In this document: positions 1 through 7,993 of the stretch, in pieces
How the letters are laid out: each line of letters begins with the position of its first letter
Numbering within the stretch: the first letter of the stretch is position 1
Assembly (NCBI GenBank): GCA_014204635.1
Contig: JACHLS010000002.1
Location: forward strand, 1 to 64,000
Origin: Sporosarcina luteola
GTDB taxonomy: Bacteria > Bacillota > Bacilli > Bacillales_A > Planococcaceae
Reading direction: 5' to 3'
DNA: 64,000 bases
Position numbers and translations under genes: made by a program
The notes under the pieces: model-generated
Database searches by the model: none
Told to the model about the DNA's origin: nothing
What the model saw: only the letters and a program-made list of their open reading frames with translations

Positions 1-189
1 AATAAGGCATTCCGACAACTGCACGAATATTACACGACCAGACAAGTAAACCCGTTACGCAAGAAACAGTCCATTGTAGTTCTCTGTGGAAAACTGCTGA
101 AGGTACTGCACGACATCTCTACGAAGCATATGGCATTTGACGCGGATCAGATGATGAGGGCTATTCCCAAGCTCGATAGAGCTGCCTAA
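1..189 (+). CDS. IS110-family transposase, C-terminal fragment
   Basis: The window opens inside a reading frame of 62 codons ending in TAA at 187-189. The residues (…QLHEYYTTRQVNPLRKKQ… then a GKLLKVLH segment) are those of the C-terminal transposase_20 part of IS110/IS1111 family DEDD recombinases, which carry the essential serine in this half of the protein. The N-terminal DEDD domain lies upstream of the window, so it cannot be judged whether the element is intact. These transposases are guided by an RNA encoded in the noncoding end of the element. The family assignment rests on recognised sequence style, without an alignment. Confidence 0.8.
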   Translation, partial: NKAFRQLHEYYTTRQVNPLRKKQSIVVLCGKLLKVLHDISTKHMAFDADQMMRAIPKLDRAA

Positions 190-480
190 GCATTACATTC
201 TTAGTGAATGACTAGAAAATTGGATGACACGGAGAAGCCGGCATTATACTTACCATACGACCAACGAGTCCCCTAAGGAGCTTCGCCAGCCTCCGCCTTA
301 TGACTAGACCGAACGAAGGAATGTAGGCGCACAAGACGCCAAGAGACATGGGAGGGTACGTCATCATAAGCAATGCGGAGATCCAGAGTGCATCGTATAT
401 GGAGCCATCATCGCAACCAACATTATCCAGCGATGACCGCGTAGCGCACCCGAGGTCGTTTGAAGATTCAAATATCAAAC
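190..480 (+). ncRNA. Noncoding 3' end of the IS110-type element; possible bridge/seekRNA
   Basis: About 290 bases follow the transposase stop without a convincing gene. The stretch contains hairpins: a perfect 7-bp stem at 408-414/430-436 (TCATCGC with GCGATGA) around a 15-nt loop, and an imperfect hairpin near 275-303 (TAAGGAG against CTCCGCCTTA). In the IS1111 subgroup the guide RNA (seekRNA/bridge RNA) is known to be encoded downstream of the transposase. Position, length and structure fit, but the subgroup and the right end of the element are not established here. The reverse-strand frame at 212-478 has no ribosome binding site and is taken as chance. Confidence 0.35.
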
Positions 481-575
481 ACTAATGTTAAAACGAGTGT
501 CAAAAAAATATTTTTGGCATCCTTACAACGGCTTAAACCGTTGATACATCAACATTTATAGAGGGAGGCGAGTAT

Positions 576-1002
576 TTGAATAAAATAACTCTGTTTCTAG
601 TCGCAGTCGTTTTTTTTATTGGCAGCTTGCCAAACATCCAATCCCGATAGGATAACATTGGATGAAGTAGTATCTTCTCTTGAAAAGAAACAAGTGGACA
701 TCAAAGAAAGTGAAGAATTCAGCAACGATCACATCTTTGGTATGAAACTGAATGGAGTCAAACCTTCTTCTTTTGAATTGGATGGCAAGCTGGTATCGGT
801 GTATATCTATAATTCAGTGGAAGAACGAGAAAAGGGCTTAGAAGACTTTCGTGATAAAACTGCGTCAATGAATGTTGTTTCTTATCATGTATATGAAGTT
901 GAAAATGTATTAATCTTCTATGTGTATGCACACGATATGAGTATGGAAGTTGCGTTTGATCCTGCGATTCAAGAGGCTCTCAGTGAGTTAAGAAGAAAAT
1001 AA
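576..1002 (+). CDS. Small lipoprotein, signal peptide split by a T8 frameshift
   Basis: A ribosome binding site (GAGGGAGG, 561-568) precedes a TTG at 576 that begins a typical lipoprotein signal peptide (MNKITLFLVAVVF…). After eight T's at 610-617 the frame runs into a stop (TAG, 648). The +1 frame, open to 1002, begins exactly with the lipobox LAAC and the mature protein. With seven T's the product would be one protein of about 141 residues with signal MNKITLFLVAVVFLLAAC. So the gene is either a slippage-controlled (phase-variable) lipoprotein, a recent mutation, or a base-calling error. The mature part (about 125 residues, mixed alpha/beta, Glu/Lys-rich) matches no family I recognise; its outline resembles the lipoprotein at 18507-19034. 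Confidence 0.7.
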
Positions 1003-1154
1003 TCGATGAACAGGTTCCTAACTATTAAAAGGGAGCTAGTTGTAGTGAGTGAAATGGGTTTACAAGTCCGACTGTTGGATCCAAAAGGGGAAACGAGCCC
1101 GTAAGATCCGACTATATGCGGGGAATGCCGATTAAATAATCCTCTCTTCACAAG

Positions 1155-1195
1155 AAAAAACAGCCAAGCTCGGTTCTTCCGAGACTTGGCTGTCT
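1155..1195 (-). terminator. Terminator, mainly for the chemoreceptor gene
   Basis: An inverted repeat (CAGCCAAG-CTCGG against CCGAG-A-CTTGGCTG, 1161-1173/1179-1192) is followed on the minus strand by a run of six T's (A's at 1155-1160). It lies just past the stop of the minus-strand chemoreceptor and can also stop transcription from the lipoprotein side. Confidence 0.8.
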
Positions 1196-1201
1196 TCTTA
1201 A

Positions 1202-2887
1202 TTACACGTGAAATTCCTGAATGGTTTCCTGAAGATTCAGGGCTTGACGACTCAGGTCGTGGGCCACGTTGTTGACTTCCTCGATTATGGCCATCTGCTC
1301 CTGAACCGCTGCAGAACTTTGAGTCGTGTGGCCGGACGCTTTTTCGGCATGTCCTGCAATTTGCTGGATGGAAGCGGACACTTGCTCTGCGCTTGCGGAA
1401 ATTTCTTCTGTGGCGGCGGAAATGTCGCCAATTTGTGCTCCCATTGCTTGGATGGCTTCGATAATGCTTTGGAAAGCTTCTCCTGCTTCATCAATGACTT
1501 GAACACCTTGCTCCACATTTTTCAAGCTATCCGCAACAGCGTTTTCTACATTTCTTGTATCGTCTTGGATGCCGGTTGTCAATGTGACGATCTGATTGGC
1601 GGATGCCTTTGATTGCTCCGCGAGTTTCCGTACTTCATCCGCGACGACTGCGAAACCTTTCCCGTGTTCACCAGCTCTCGCTGCTTCGATGGCTGCATTC
1701 AAGGCGAGCAAATTGGTTTGTTCTGTTAAATTGGTAATCACGTTAGTAATATTTTCGATTTCGATCGTTTGCTTGCTTAGTCGTTTGATGAGTTCGCTCG
1801 TCAAACGGGACGATTGATAGATGACCGCCATTTGCTCATTCGCGAGTTTGACTGCTTCGCCTCGTTCCCTTGCCACTCTCTCCGTGTCCAATGCACTTTC
1901 ATTCAACGCATGTGTGGATTCCGCGATGCGATGGACGCCGAGTGCAGTTTCTTCCATGGCGACCGAACTTTCTCTCGCGGATGCTGCGGATGTTTGGGCC
2001 CCTGTTGAAATCAGGTCCATAGTTCCACCCAGTTCGTGCGATGCACGGGCGACCTCTTGCGTGCTGGCGGATAGTTCTTCAGCGGACGCTGTCACATGCA
2101 GCGCATTTTCATTAATGCTTCCGATTAAAGATCGCAGATTCTCCTTCATGCGATTAAAAGCAGTGGCTAGCTCATTGATTTCGTCTTTCGTTTTCACGGT
2201 AATGGCCTCTTTTGTCAAATCACCGTCCGCTACGACTGAAACTCCTGACACAAGGGTGCGAAGCGGCGAAGTGATGGAACGCTGTATGAAAAAGGCGATC
2301 AACAGAGCAAGTGATAAATCAACGATGGTCGATGTCGTCAAACCGCGCTTCGCTTTGGCAGCAAGCTCGTAGGTTTCCGTCCGTTTCTTTTCTAAGAGTT
2401 CAATCTGAAAAGCGGAAATCTTCGCCGCGGCCGTTTCGATTCCCATACTCGGCTCACGGACACTGGCATTCATCATCTGATCCGCCTCTGCTACTTTTCC
2501 TTTTTTTACGAGGTCCACCACCTGGGCAGCCGCCTTATCAAAATCACTAATTTGCAGGTCAATTTCATCCAGTAACTCTTTCATTTCAGCAGCTTTAGAA
2601 TGGTCCCTCATGTCTTGGACGACTGTTTTTAATAAATTCTGATGTTCCTCAAACAATGTCACCGTAATATCTTCCCGTTCTGAAATAAAAGCGCGCAGAA
2701 ACATTGCCTGCATCGCCATTTCCTTCTGGACCACTTCAGCCCGTTGCATCTGTTGAACTTCAAGATCCAGCATGTTCTCATAATTATTCGTCACCGAGCT
2801 CATCTCGGTGCGGCTGTAAATTGCAAACATCAACAGCAGACCCATTAAGACTCCAAATCCACTGTAAATCTTTCTGCCTATCTTCAT
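1202..2887 (-). CDS. Methyl-accepting chemotaxis protein
   Basis: Membrane chemoreceptor of 561 residues that signals through CheA/CheW to the flagellar motor. The first transmembrane helix is at about residues 7-25, an extracytoplasmic four-helix-bundle type sensor (about 26-180) follows, then a second helix (about 185-205), a HAMP domain, and a long cytoplasmic coiled coil. The conserved hairpin tip reads [19 protein letters not shown], the CheA/CheW contact region of MCPs. I start it at the ATG at 2887 ([12 protein letters not shown]…), preceded by GGGGG-CAAGAAGG, rather than the upstream in-frame start at 2968 whose extra 27 residues are poor. The gene stands alone, so its ligand cannot be inferred. 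Confidence 0.95.
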   Translation of the reverse strand: MKIGRKIYSGFGVLMGLLLMFAIYSRTEMSSVTNNYENMLDLEVQQMQRAEVVQKEMAMQAMFLRAFISEREDITVTLFEEHQNLLKTVVQDMRDHSKAAEMKELLDEIDLQISDFDKAAAQVVDLVKKGKVAEADQMMNASVREPSMGIETAAAKISAFQIELLEKKRTETYELAAKAKRGLTTSTIVDLSLALLIAFFIQRSITSPLRTLVSGVSVVADGDLTKEAITVKTKDEINELATAFNRMKENLRSLIGSINENALHVTASAEELSASTQEVARASHELGGTMDLISTGAQTSAASARESSVAMEETALGVHRIAESTHALNESALDTERVARERGEAVKLANEQMAVIYQSSRLTSELIKRLSKQTIEIENITNVITNLTEQTNLLALNAAIEAARAGEHGKGFAVVADEVRKLAEQSKASANQIVTLTTGIQDDTRNVENAVADSLKNVEQGVQVIDEAGEAFQSIIEAIQAMGAQIGDISAATEEISASAEQVSASIQQIAGHAEKASGHTTQSSAAVQEQMAIIEEVNNVAHDLSRQALNLQETIQEFHV

Positions 2888-2932
2888 TCCTTCTTGCCCC
2901 CTGGTATGTATTATGAGTGTGTCATAATAACT

Positions 2933-2940
2933 ATATCGGT
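2933..2940 (-). promoter_or_regulatory. Possible sigma-D -10 element for the chemoreceptor
   Basis: On the minus strand ACCGATAT lies about 46 bases before the ATG, matching seven of eight positions of the sigma-D -10 consensus GCCGATAT that drives motility genes in Bacillus. The matching TAAA -35 is not clear (TATAA at a shifted distance), so this is weak. Confidence 0.25.
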
Positions 2941-3344
2941 CGGCCGTATGGATTATAGAGAGAATCATTACAGATTTTCACAATACTTTTTGATATTGTC
3001 ACAAATTCTATATTTTTAGCTTCAAGAATAAAGGCGAACTTTTAATCTTAGTACAAATTTAAGTTAATATTGGTCTTTCTTACATGGTTGGGATTCTCAC
3101 CGTCACCTACTCCTAAATGGAAAACAATAGCTCCTTAATTATTTCTATATTCCATTCTGTTTATAGAAGCTTACAGGAAGCCTAGCCAGTATCAATTTGA
3201 AGGTTGAAAGGGGAATAGAACAGAGTGTCTTTTTAAATTATTGAAAGGGAGTGGATCATATTTGATAGGGTCTATGTGCTGGAATGAAGGTCGTTAAAAA
3301 GAGGGTGAACGAATAGTAGAACGTAAGAATTGCAAAAAAACGTA

Positions 3345-3373
3345 TTGACATGAATTGTCGAAATTGTTATCCT
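3345..3373 (+). promoter_or_regulatory. Sigma-A promoter of the MFS operon
   Basis: TTGACA (3345-3350), 17 bases, TATCCT (3368-3373). Transcription would start near 3380 and produce the structured leader described next. Confidence 0.7.
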
Positions 3374-3379
3374 AGTTTC

Positions 3380-3502
3380 AATCCCGTTTCTTGCGGGAAT
3401 TTAATATTTTAATTCCGGGTAGAGACGATGAGAACCCGGCGAAGCCGTTTATGCAGACTGTTTAAGGTTACTGCATTTTTTAGGCTTTGCCGGGTTTTTT
3501 GT
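3380..3502 (+). promoter_or_regulatory. Structured 5' leader with intrinsic terminator (attenuator or riboswitch of unknown class)
   Basis: Three elements are visible. A first hairpin: TCCCG/CGGGA, 3382-3386/3394-3398. A second hairpin: CCGGGT/ACCCGG, 3415-3420/3434-3439. A strong terminator: 3433-3446 pairs with 3483-3496 (14 bp, one G-U), encloses a smaller TGCA…TGCA hairpin, and is followed by TTTTTT. The 3' arm of the second hairpin is the 5' arm of the terminator, so the two are mutually exclusive, the hallmark of transcription attenuation. The string GATGAGAACCCGGC recalls SAM-I riboswitches, but the rest of that consensus is missing, so I assign no ligand. It controls the operon beginning at 3597. 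Confidence 0.6.
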
Positions 3503-3596
3503 GTTCATCAAAGGGGGGAACTTGGAGACGTAGGCAATGAGCAGGGGAATCACATTAGATGAGGTAGAAGAAAATTACAGGAAAAGGGGAGTATGC

Positions 3597-4940
3597 ATGG
3601 CTTTCGATTATTTAGATTCGCCTGCAGACGCGAAGAAACTAGAGAAGTTTCAACGCAAGGTGAAGATTGTTTCAGCGGGAGGAACATTTCTAGATGGCTT
3701 TGATTTGACAATCATTGCTGTTGCGATGCCGCTGATTTTAAAACAGTGGAGTATTTCGCCGGGGGAACAGAGTTTCCTGACAGCTTCCGCCATTATTGGT
3801 TCGTTCATCGGCGCAGCATGGCTCGGGCGGCTGACGGATTCATTTGGACGGAAAGCGATGATTACGATCGATTTGATTGCCTTCGTTTTATTTGCAGTTT
3901 TGACAGCGGTTGCACCGAACGTGCTTTGGCTCATTGTCTTCCGATTTTTACTGGGTATTGGGATTGGAGCGGACTATCCGATATCCGCCACGCTCGTCTC
4001 GGAGTTCAGTTCGACGAAAAATAGGGGAAAACAAGGAACGTTTCTTGCAGCCATGTGGTTTGTCGGCGCAGTTGTCGCGTATATGAGCGGTATCCTATTT
4101 GCCCCGCTTGGTGATCATGCTTGGCGTTATATGTTCTTATTAGGTGCAATTTTAGCTTTGATTATCTTCCTCTTCCGGATTGGTTTGCCGGAATCTCCTC
4201 GTTGGCTCGTTTCAAAAGGCCGGGAAAAGGAAGCGCAAGAGGTTATCTTCAACATTACAGGCAGTCGAGTAGATGTAAAACCGGAACCGGAAACGAAGAA
4301 AGTACCACTCAGCACATTGTTCTCTAAAAAGTTGATTAAACGGACGATCTTTGTTTCAGGATTCTGGTTCTGCTACTCGACTTCGTACTATGGTATTTCG
4401 ATGTATACACCGACCATTCTGTCAGCGTTTACACAAGGCGATCTTCATAAGACATATGTTGCTTCTTCGATTGTCAGCATCCTGGGTCTGCTCGGTGCCA
4501 TCATCGGGATGAACCTTGTTGAACGGTGGGGACGTCGTCCATTGCTTATCACTTCATTCGCAGGATTGACGGCAGGTTTGGCCGTCCTTACGTTTAATCC
4601 ACATCCGACACTCGTGTTTTTGGTTGTACTTTTCAGTATCGCGGTTCTCTTTGCGAACATGGGTGGAGGCATTTTGAACTTTGTTTATCCGACGGAACTG
4701 TTCCCGACGAGCCTGCGGGCAGGGGCATCTGGATTTGCAACTTCCGTTAGCCGGATCGGTTCCATCCTGGGTGTACTGGTCTTCCCAAATGTCGTTGCAC
4801 TATGGGGCAATGCTGCAGCTCTAGGAGTTTTTGCCGGAGTAGCGCTTCTCGGCCTCCTGATCACCTACACATTAGCACCAGAAACAAAGGGCATAAAGCT
4901 GGAAGAAATCAATGCGGAGTTTGAAACAGCGAAAAATTGA
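3597..4940 (+). CDS. MFS transporter, sugar/organic-acid:proton symporter type
   Basis: Twelve-helix major facilitator protein in the cytoplasmic membrane. Visible family marks are the DGFD motif in helix 1, GRLTDSFGRKAM in loop 2-3, a PESPRWL segment after helix 6, ERWGRRP in loop 8-9 and PETKG after helix 12, as in sugar porter and aromatic-acid/H+ symporter branches. I prefer the ATG at 3597, which follows AAAAGGGGAG at ideal distance; an in-frame ATG at 3537 would add 20 hydrophilic residues and has only a weaker GGAG. It is first in an operon with a TIM-barrel isomerase 21 bases downstream, so its substrate is probably a sugar, polyol or related acid; this is inference. Confidence 0.9.
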   Translation: MAFDYLDSPADAKKLEKFQRKVKIVSAGGTFLDGFDLTIIAVAMPLILKQWSISPGEQSFLTASAIIGSFIGAAWLGRLTDSFGRKAMITIDLIAFVLFAVLTAVAPNVLWLIVFRFLLGIGIGADYPISATLVSEFSSTKNRGKQGTFLAAMWFVGAVVAYMSGILFAPLGDHAWRYMFLLGAILALIIFLFRIGLPESPRWLVSKGREKEAQEVIFNITGSRVDVKPEPETKKVPLSTLFSKKLIKRTIFVSGFWFCYSTSYYGISMYTPTILSAFTQGDLHKTYVASSIVSILGLLGAIIGMNLVERWGRRPLLITSFAGLTAGLAVLTFNPHPTLVFLVVLFSIAVLFANMGGGILNFVYPTELFPTSLRAGASGFATSVSRIGSILGVLVFPNVVALWGNAAALGVFAGVALLGLLITYTLAPETKGIKLEEINAEFETAKN

Positions 4941-4961
4941 AACTAAGAGGAGGAATTCAGG

Positions 4962-5738
4962 ATGGAGAAATGGTTAAGCCTTTGGTCTGCCGGCCAAGAG
5001 AAGACAGCTGAGAATATGGCAGCATTAAAAAATGCCGGTTTTGACGGAGTCGAAATATGGGCGGAACATCTGACGGCTGAGAAAGATATGGAACTGGCAA
5101 AGGAAGCGGGTCTAAAAATAGGGTTGCACCTTCCATTTCACGATTTGAATTTAGCCTCCCCTTATGAGGAAGTCGAAAGCTTGATTTTCCGTGTCAATCA
5201 ACAATGGCTGGAGAAGCTAGAGGCGTATGGAGGGGGACATGCCGTCATTCATGGCGGTATGGCTTGGGCTTCTGAAGGCCGGGAACAGGCAAAGGAACTT
5301 GTCATTGATCGTCTCAGCCGCTCCCGGCGCATGGCTGATAATCTCGGAAGCACGCTATTATTCGAGAATCAGATTCCGGACCGGTTAAATTATACACATA
5401 TTTTCCCGTCGACCATCGAAGAATGGCTGGAGATCCTGGAAGCAAGTGGAACAGCGGCTTGTCTCGACACAGGGCATTTGGCAGTGCTCGGCGCTCCGTT
5501 GGAGGAAACGGTAGTTCGTTTAGGAAAGCGGCTTGTTTCCGTCCACTTCTCCGATAATGACGCAAAAGGAGATTTGCATCAATTGCCTGGTGAAGGTGTC
5601 ACAGGAATCGATACGGCAAAATTGATCAACGTGTTGCGCGACAATCAATTCGACGGACCGATTGTGTTTGAAATTAATCCATACACATATAATTTGGAAG
5701 ATATCATCCGGCATCCATCTGCACAATTTACAAATTGA
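4962..5738 (+). CDS. Sugar phosphate isomerase/epimerase-like TIM-barrel protein
   Basis: A 258-residue protein of the xylose isomerase-like/AP endonuclease 2 superfamily, preceded by AGAGGAGG. Typical metal-site signatures are present along the barrel: GLHLPFHDLN, AVIHGG, LLFENQ, CLDTGHL and VSVHFSDND, ending with PIVFEINP. Such enzymes isomerise or epimerise sugars, inosose or hydroxy-acids with a divalent metal. It lies directly behind the MFS transporter and probably acts on what that protein imports. The exact substrate cannot be read from sequence. Confidence 0.85.
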   Translation: MEKWLSLWSAGQEKTAENMAALKNAGFDGVEIWAEHLTAEKDMELAKEAGLKIGLHLPFHDLNLASPYEEVESLIFRVNQQWLEKLEAYGGGHAVIHGGMAWASEGREQAKELVIDRLSRSRRMADNLGSTLLFENQIPDRLNYTHIFPSTIEEWLEILEASGTAACLDTGHLAVLGAPLEETVVRLGKRLVSVHFSDNDAKGDLHQLPGEGVTGIDTAKLINVLRDNQFDGPIVFEINPYTYNLEDIIRHPSAQFTN

Positions 5739-5777
5739 GGGTAGCATGCTAGGATGGGCGGATCAGGGGGTGAGCGG

Positions 5778-6476
5778 ATGGATTGGTTGCAGTGGGCCGA
5801 TATTGAAATGATTACAAAGCTCAGTATTTCGGCGGTACTTGGTTTGGTCATCGGGTTGGAGCGAGAGTTGAAGCGAAAGCCACTTGGATTGAAAACGAGT
5901 CTCGTCATTTCGATCATCAGCTGTTTGCTGACCATCGTTTCTGTTGAGTCGGCCTATACCTTCCCGGGCAGTGATGATGTCCGGATTCAAATGGATCCGC
6001 TCAGACTGGCGGCACAAATTGTATCCGGAATCGGGTTTCTGGGCGCCGGGGTCATCCTGCGGCGGGGAAATGAAACGATATCCGGTCTGACGACGGCTGC
6101 GATGATCTGGGGAGCAGCAGGAATTGGCATTGCGGTAGGAGCAGGCTTTTATGTGGAAGCGATCTTCGGTGTCCTTCTCCTTCTCATAAGTGTTGAACTG
6201 ATTCCACTTCTCGTGACACGCATTGAACCAAAACATTTAAAACGAAGAGATTTGACGCTTCGAATTACAGTGAACCAGCAGCAAAGCATTGAGACGGTAA
6301 TGGAGGAACTGAAAAGACAACGCTTCTCGATTTCCCAATCAAGGATTAAAGATCTGCCGGATGAGCAGCATCTCTTAGAAATCAAGACCCGAGTGAATGT
6401 CAGACATTCATTGCCACAAATTTACTTTATGATTAAAAAGATTGATTACGTTCAAAACGTAGAAATTATTAGTTGA
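5778..6476 (+). CDS. MgtC/SapB family membrane protein
   Basis: About 232 residues with four to five N-terminal membrane helices carrying the family's conserved GLVIGLERELKRK and GIGFLGAGVILRRG motifs, then a cytoplasmic ACT-like domain (about residues 145-232). MgtC-type proteins are linked to growth under low magnesium and to modulation of the ATP synthase; the role in non-pathogenic Bacilli is unclear. I start at the ATG at 5778 behind AGGGGGTGAGCGG; the ATG at 5754 has no binding site. It sits 39 bases after the isomerase and 18 bases before the HAD gene, hence probably in one operon. Confidence 0.85.
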   Translation: MDWLQWADIEMITKLSISAVLGLVIGLERELKRKPLGLKTSLVISIISCLLTIVSVESAYTFPGSDDVRIQMDPLRLAAQIVSGIGFLGAGVILRRGNETISGLTTAAMIWGAAGIGIAVGAGFYVEAIFGVLLLLISVELIPLLVTRIEPKHLKRRDLTLRITVNQQQSIETVMEELKRQRFSISQSRIKDLPDEQHLLEIKTRVNVRHSLPQIYFMIKKIDYVQNVEIIS

Positions 6477-6494
6477 CAGCGAGGTTGGAGCAGA

Positions 6495-7271
6495 GTGACA
6501 AGAGGTTATATTTTTGACTTGGATGGCACGATTTACTTGGATGATGATATCATCCCCGGTGTTTCAGAAGCGATCCAGATGTTGAAAAGACGGGGAGATA
6601 AGGTAGTGTTCCTGACAAATAAATCGATTGCCCGTCGGACAGATTATGTGACAAAACTAAATGGCCTTGGGATTCAAGTGGAATTGGATGAAGTCATAAA
6701 TTCCAACTATATTACAGCGCATTATTTGAAACACGCGATGGCACCCGGCGATGCGGCTTATGTCATCGGGGAGCAGCCTTTATTCGATGAGCTTCAGGAG
6801 GCTGGCATCCAGTTGACATCCGAGTCGGCAGATGCCTCACATGTCGTTTTAGGCTGGGATCGTCAATTTACATATGATAAATTGAATGATGCGTTTCAAG
6901 CTTGGCGCAATGGTGCTGAGATTATTGCGACCAATCCTGACCGAACTTGTCCGGTGCAAGGCGGAGAAATACCTGATTGTGGAGCTATGATTGGTGCGTT
7001 GGAAGGGGCGACAGGCGAGCCTGTGAAACAGATAACAGGCAAGCCTTCCGCTTTAATGTCCGCTTATGTATTGGAACACATATTAAAAATGGAAGCAGCT
7101 CAATGTTATATGGTCGGCGACAGATTGGAAACGGATATCCGGATGGCGAACGAAGCTGGCATCCAATCCGTCTTGGTGATGACTGGCATTACGACTTCCG
7201 CCATGCTGGAAGTCGCTTCTGACCGTCCGTCGTTCGTCTTGGAGAGCGTAAGAGATATCGCTTCTTTATAA
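6495..7271 (+). CDS. HAD-superfamily phosphatase, NagD type (HAD-IIA)
   Basis: A 258-residue hydrolase with GTG start. The nucleophile motif is FDLDGTIYLDD near the N-terminus, motif II is FLTNKS, the cap is of the C2a/NagD type, and motif IV is MVGDRLETDI. These enzymes dephosphorylate small phosphorylated metabolites in the cytoplasm (4-nitrophenylphosphatase, NagD, AraL relatives). As last gene of the transporter operon it may remove a toxic sugar phosphate, as AraL does. It ends convergently with glpP, overlapping it by six bases. Confidence 0.9.
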   Translation: MTRGYIFDLDGTIYLDDDIIPGVSEAIQMLKRRGDKVVFLTNKSIARRTDYVTKLNGLGIQVELDEVINSNYITAHYLKHAMAPGDAAYVIGEQPLFDELQEAGIQLTSESADASHVVLGWDRQFTYDKLNDAFQAWRNGAEIIATNPDRTCPVQGGEIPDCGAMIGALEGATGEPVKQITGKPSALMSAYVLEHILKMEAAQCYMVGDRLETDIRMANEAGIQSVLVMTGITTSAMLEVASDRPSFVLESVRDIASL

Positions 7272-7829
7272 ATCAAAATTCCACATGGATGGGTTGCCGG
7301 AAGAAACTGCGAGTGCTCCCGCTTCAAGTGCTGCGTGGACCTCTGAAATATCTGTAATGAGTCCGCCGGCAATAATCGGAAAATCAAGCTCTCTAGATAG
7401 CTTGTCGATAATTTTAGGCATGATGCCAGGCAAAATTTCAACGGCATCCGGTTTACAAGACTTCACCATTTCAATCCCTTTATTAATGGCTCCCCAATCC
7501 AGCAAGAAGATCCGCTGAATTGTTTGCAGTCCGACCTCATGGGCCATTTTAACAATATGGCTTTTCGTTGTAATGATACCGGTCGGATTCCAATATTCAG
7601 CTACATAGCTGAGTGCATTCTTGGAATTCGAAAGCCCGTCAATGAAGTCGAGATGCAGAAACACGTGTTTTTCGGCTGCACGTAGTTGTTGTATGTAATC
7701 AGCGATCGTCATCAAGTTTCCTGTTAATAAAAAAACGATGTTTGAATTGGAAGTTAAAGCTGCTTGTAAGTCCCCTTCACTCTTAACAGAGGCGATCATT
7801 TGGGACTCGACCATATCGACTAGACTCAA
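7266..7829 (-). CDS. glpP: Glycerol-3-phosphate responsive antiterminator GlpP
   Basis: A 187-residue TIM-barrel RNA-binding antiterminator. With glycerol-3-phosphate bound it lets transcription pass the leader terminator of glpD. The sequence matches the GlpP family throughout (HLDFIDGLSN, GIITTKS, DAVEILPGIMPK, IAGGLI, ALEAGALAVSSGN). The start is a TTG at 7829 behind AAAGGATGATACAAC. It is divergent from its expected target glpD, whose leader begins about 95 bases away, an arrangement that lets both be read from one control region. Confidence 0.95.
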   Translation of the reverse strand: MSLVDMVESQMIASVKSEGDLQAALTSNSNIVFLLTGNLMTIADYIQQLRAAEKHVFLHLDFIDGLSNSKNALSYVAEYWNPTGIITTKSHIVKMAHEVGLQTIQRIFLLDWGAINKGIEMVKSCKPDAVEILPGIMPKIIDKLSRELDFPIIAGGLITDISEVHAALEAGALAVSSGNPSMWNFDL

Positions 7830-7924
7830 GTTGTATCATCCTTTCTGGTAGATAGCCTATTTCTATACTATCACAGGGAAAGTATGAAAATATAGAATGT
7901 AATAAGGTCAAAGAGTAGAGAGAA

Positions 7925-7975
7925 GGCCATTGCAACCCCTGCATTTTTGCAGGGCTCTTGTAATGGCCATTTTTT
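7925..7975 (+). promoter_or_regulatory. glpD leader terminator, expected GlpP target
   Basis: A long hairpin (GGCCATTGCAA with TTGTAATGGCC outside, CCCTGCA with TGCAGGG inside) followed by TTTTTT lies immediately before the glpD ribosome binding site. In Bacillus subtilis GlpP acts on such a leader terminator. The ATG at 7976 is inside the U-tract side of this terminator and is unlikely to be the start codon. Confidence 0.85.
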
Positions 7976-7993
7976 ATGAGGAGAGTGTTGGAT

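Noticed and set aside
212..478. 88-codon minus-strand frame after the transposase
   Set aside because: No binding site and composition unlike a protein; the DNA is better explained as the noncoding end of the element.
1015..1103. 19-codon GTG frame (MSEMGLQVRLLDPKG…) after the first lipoprotein
   Set aside because: A binding-site-like GGGAG is present, but the peptide is too short and unsupported to call.
1208..2550. Several plus-strand frames opposite the chemoreceptor
   Set aside because: Shadows of the strongly biased coding strand; no binding sites or plausible products.
3405..3446. SAM-I riboswitch
   Set aside because: GATGAGAACCCGGC resembles the core, but the conserved GAGGGA segment, kink-turn and pseudoknot partner are missing and the operon has no methionine genes.
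7976..7978. ATG as glpD start
   Set aside because: It lies in the T-tract of the leader terminator and before the AGGAG; the TTG at 7994 (or 7988) is correctly spaced.
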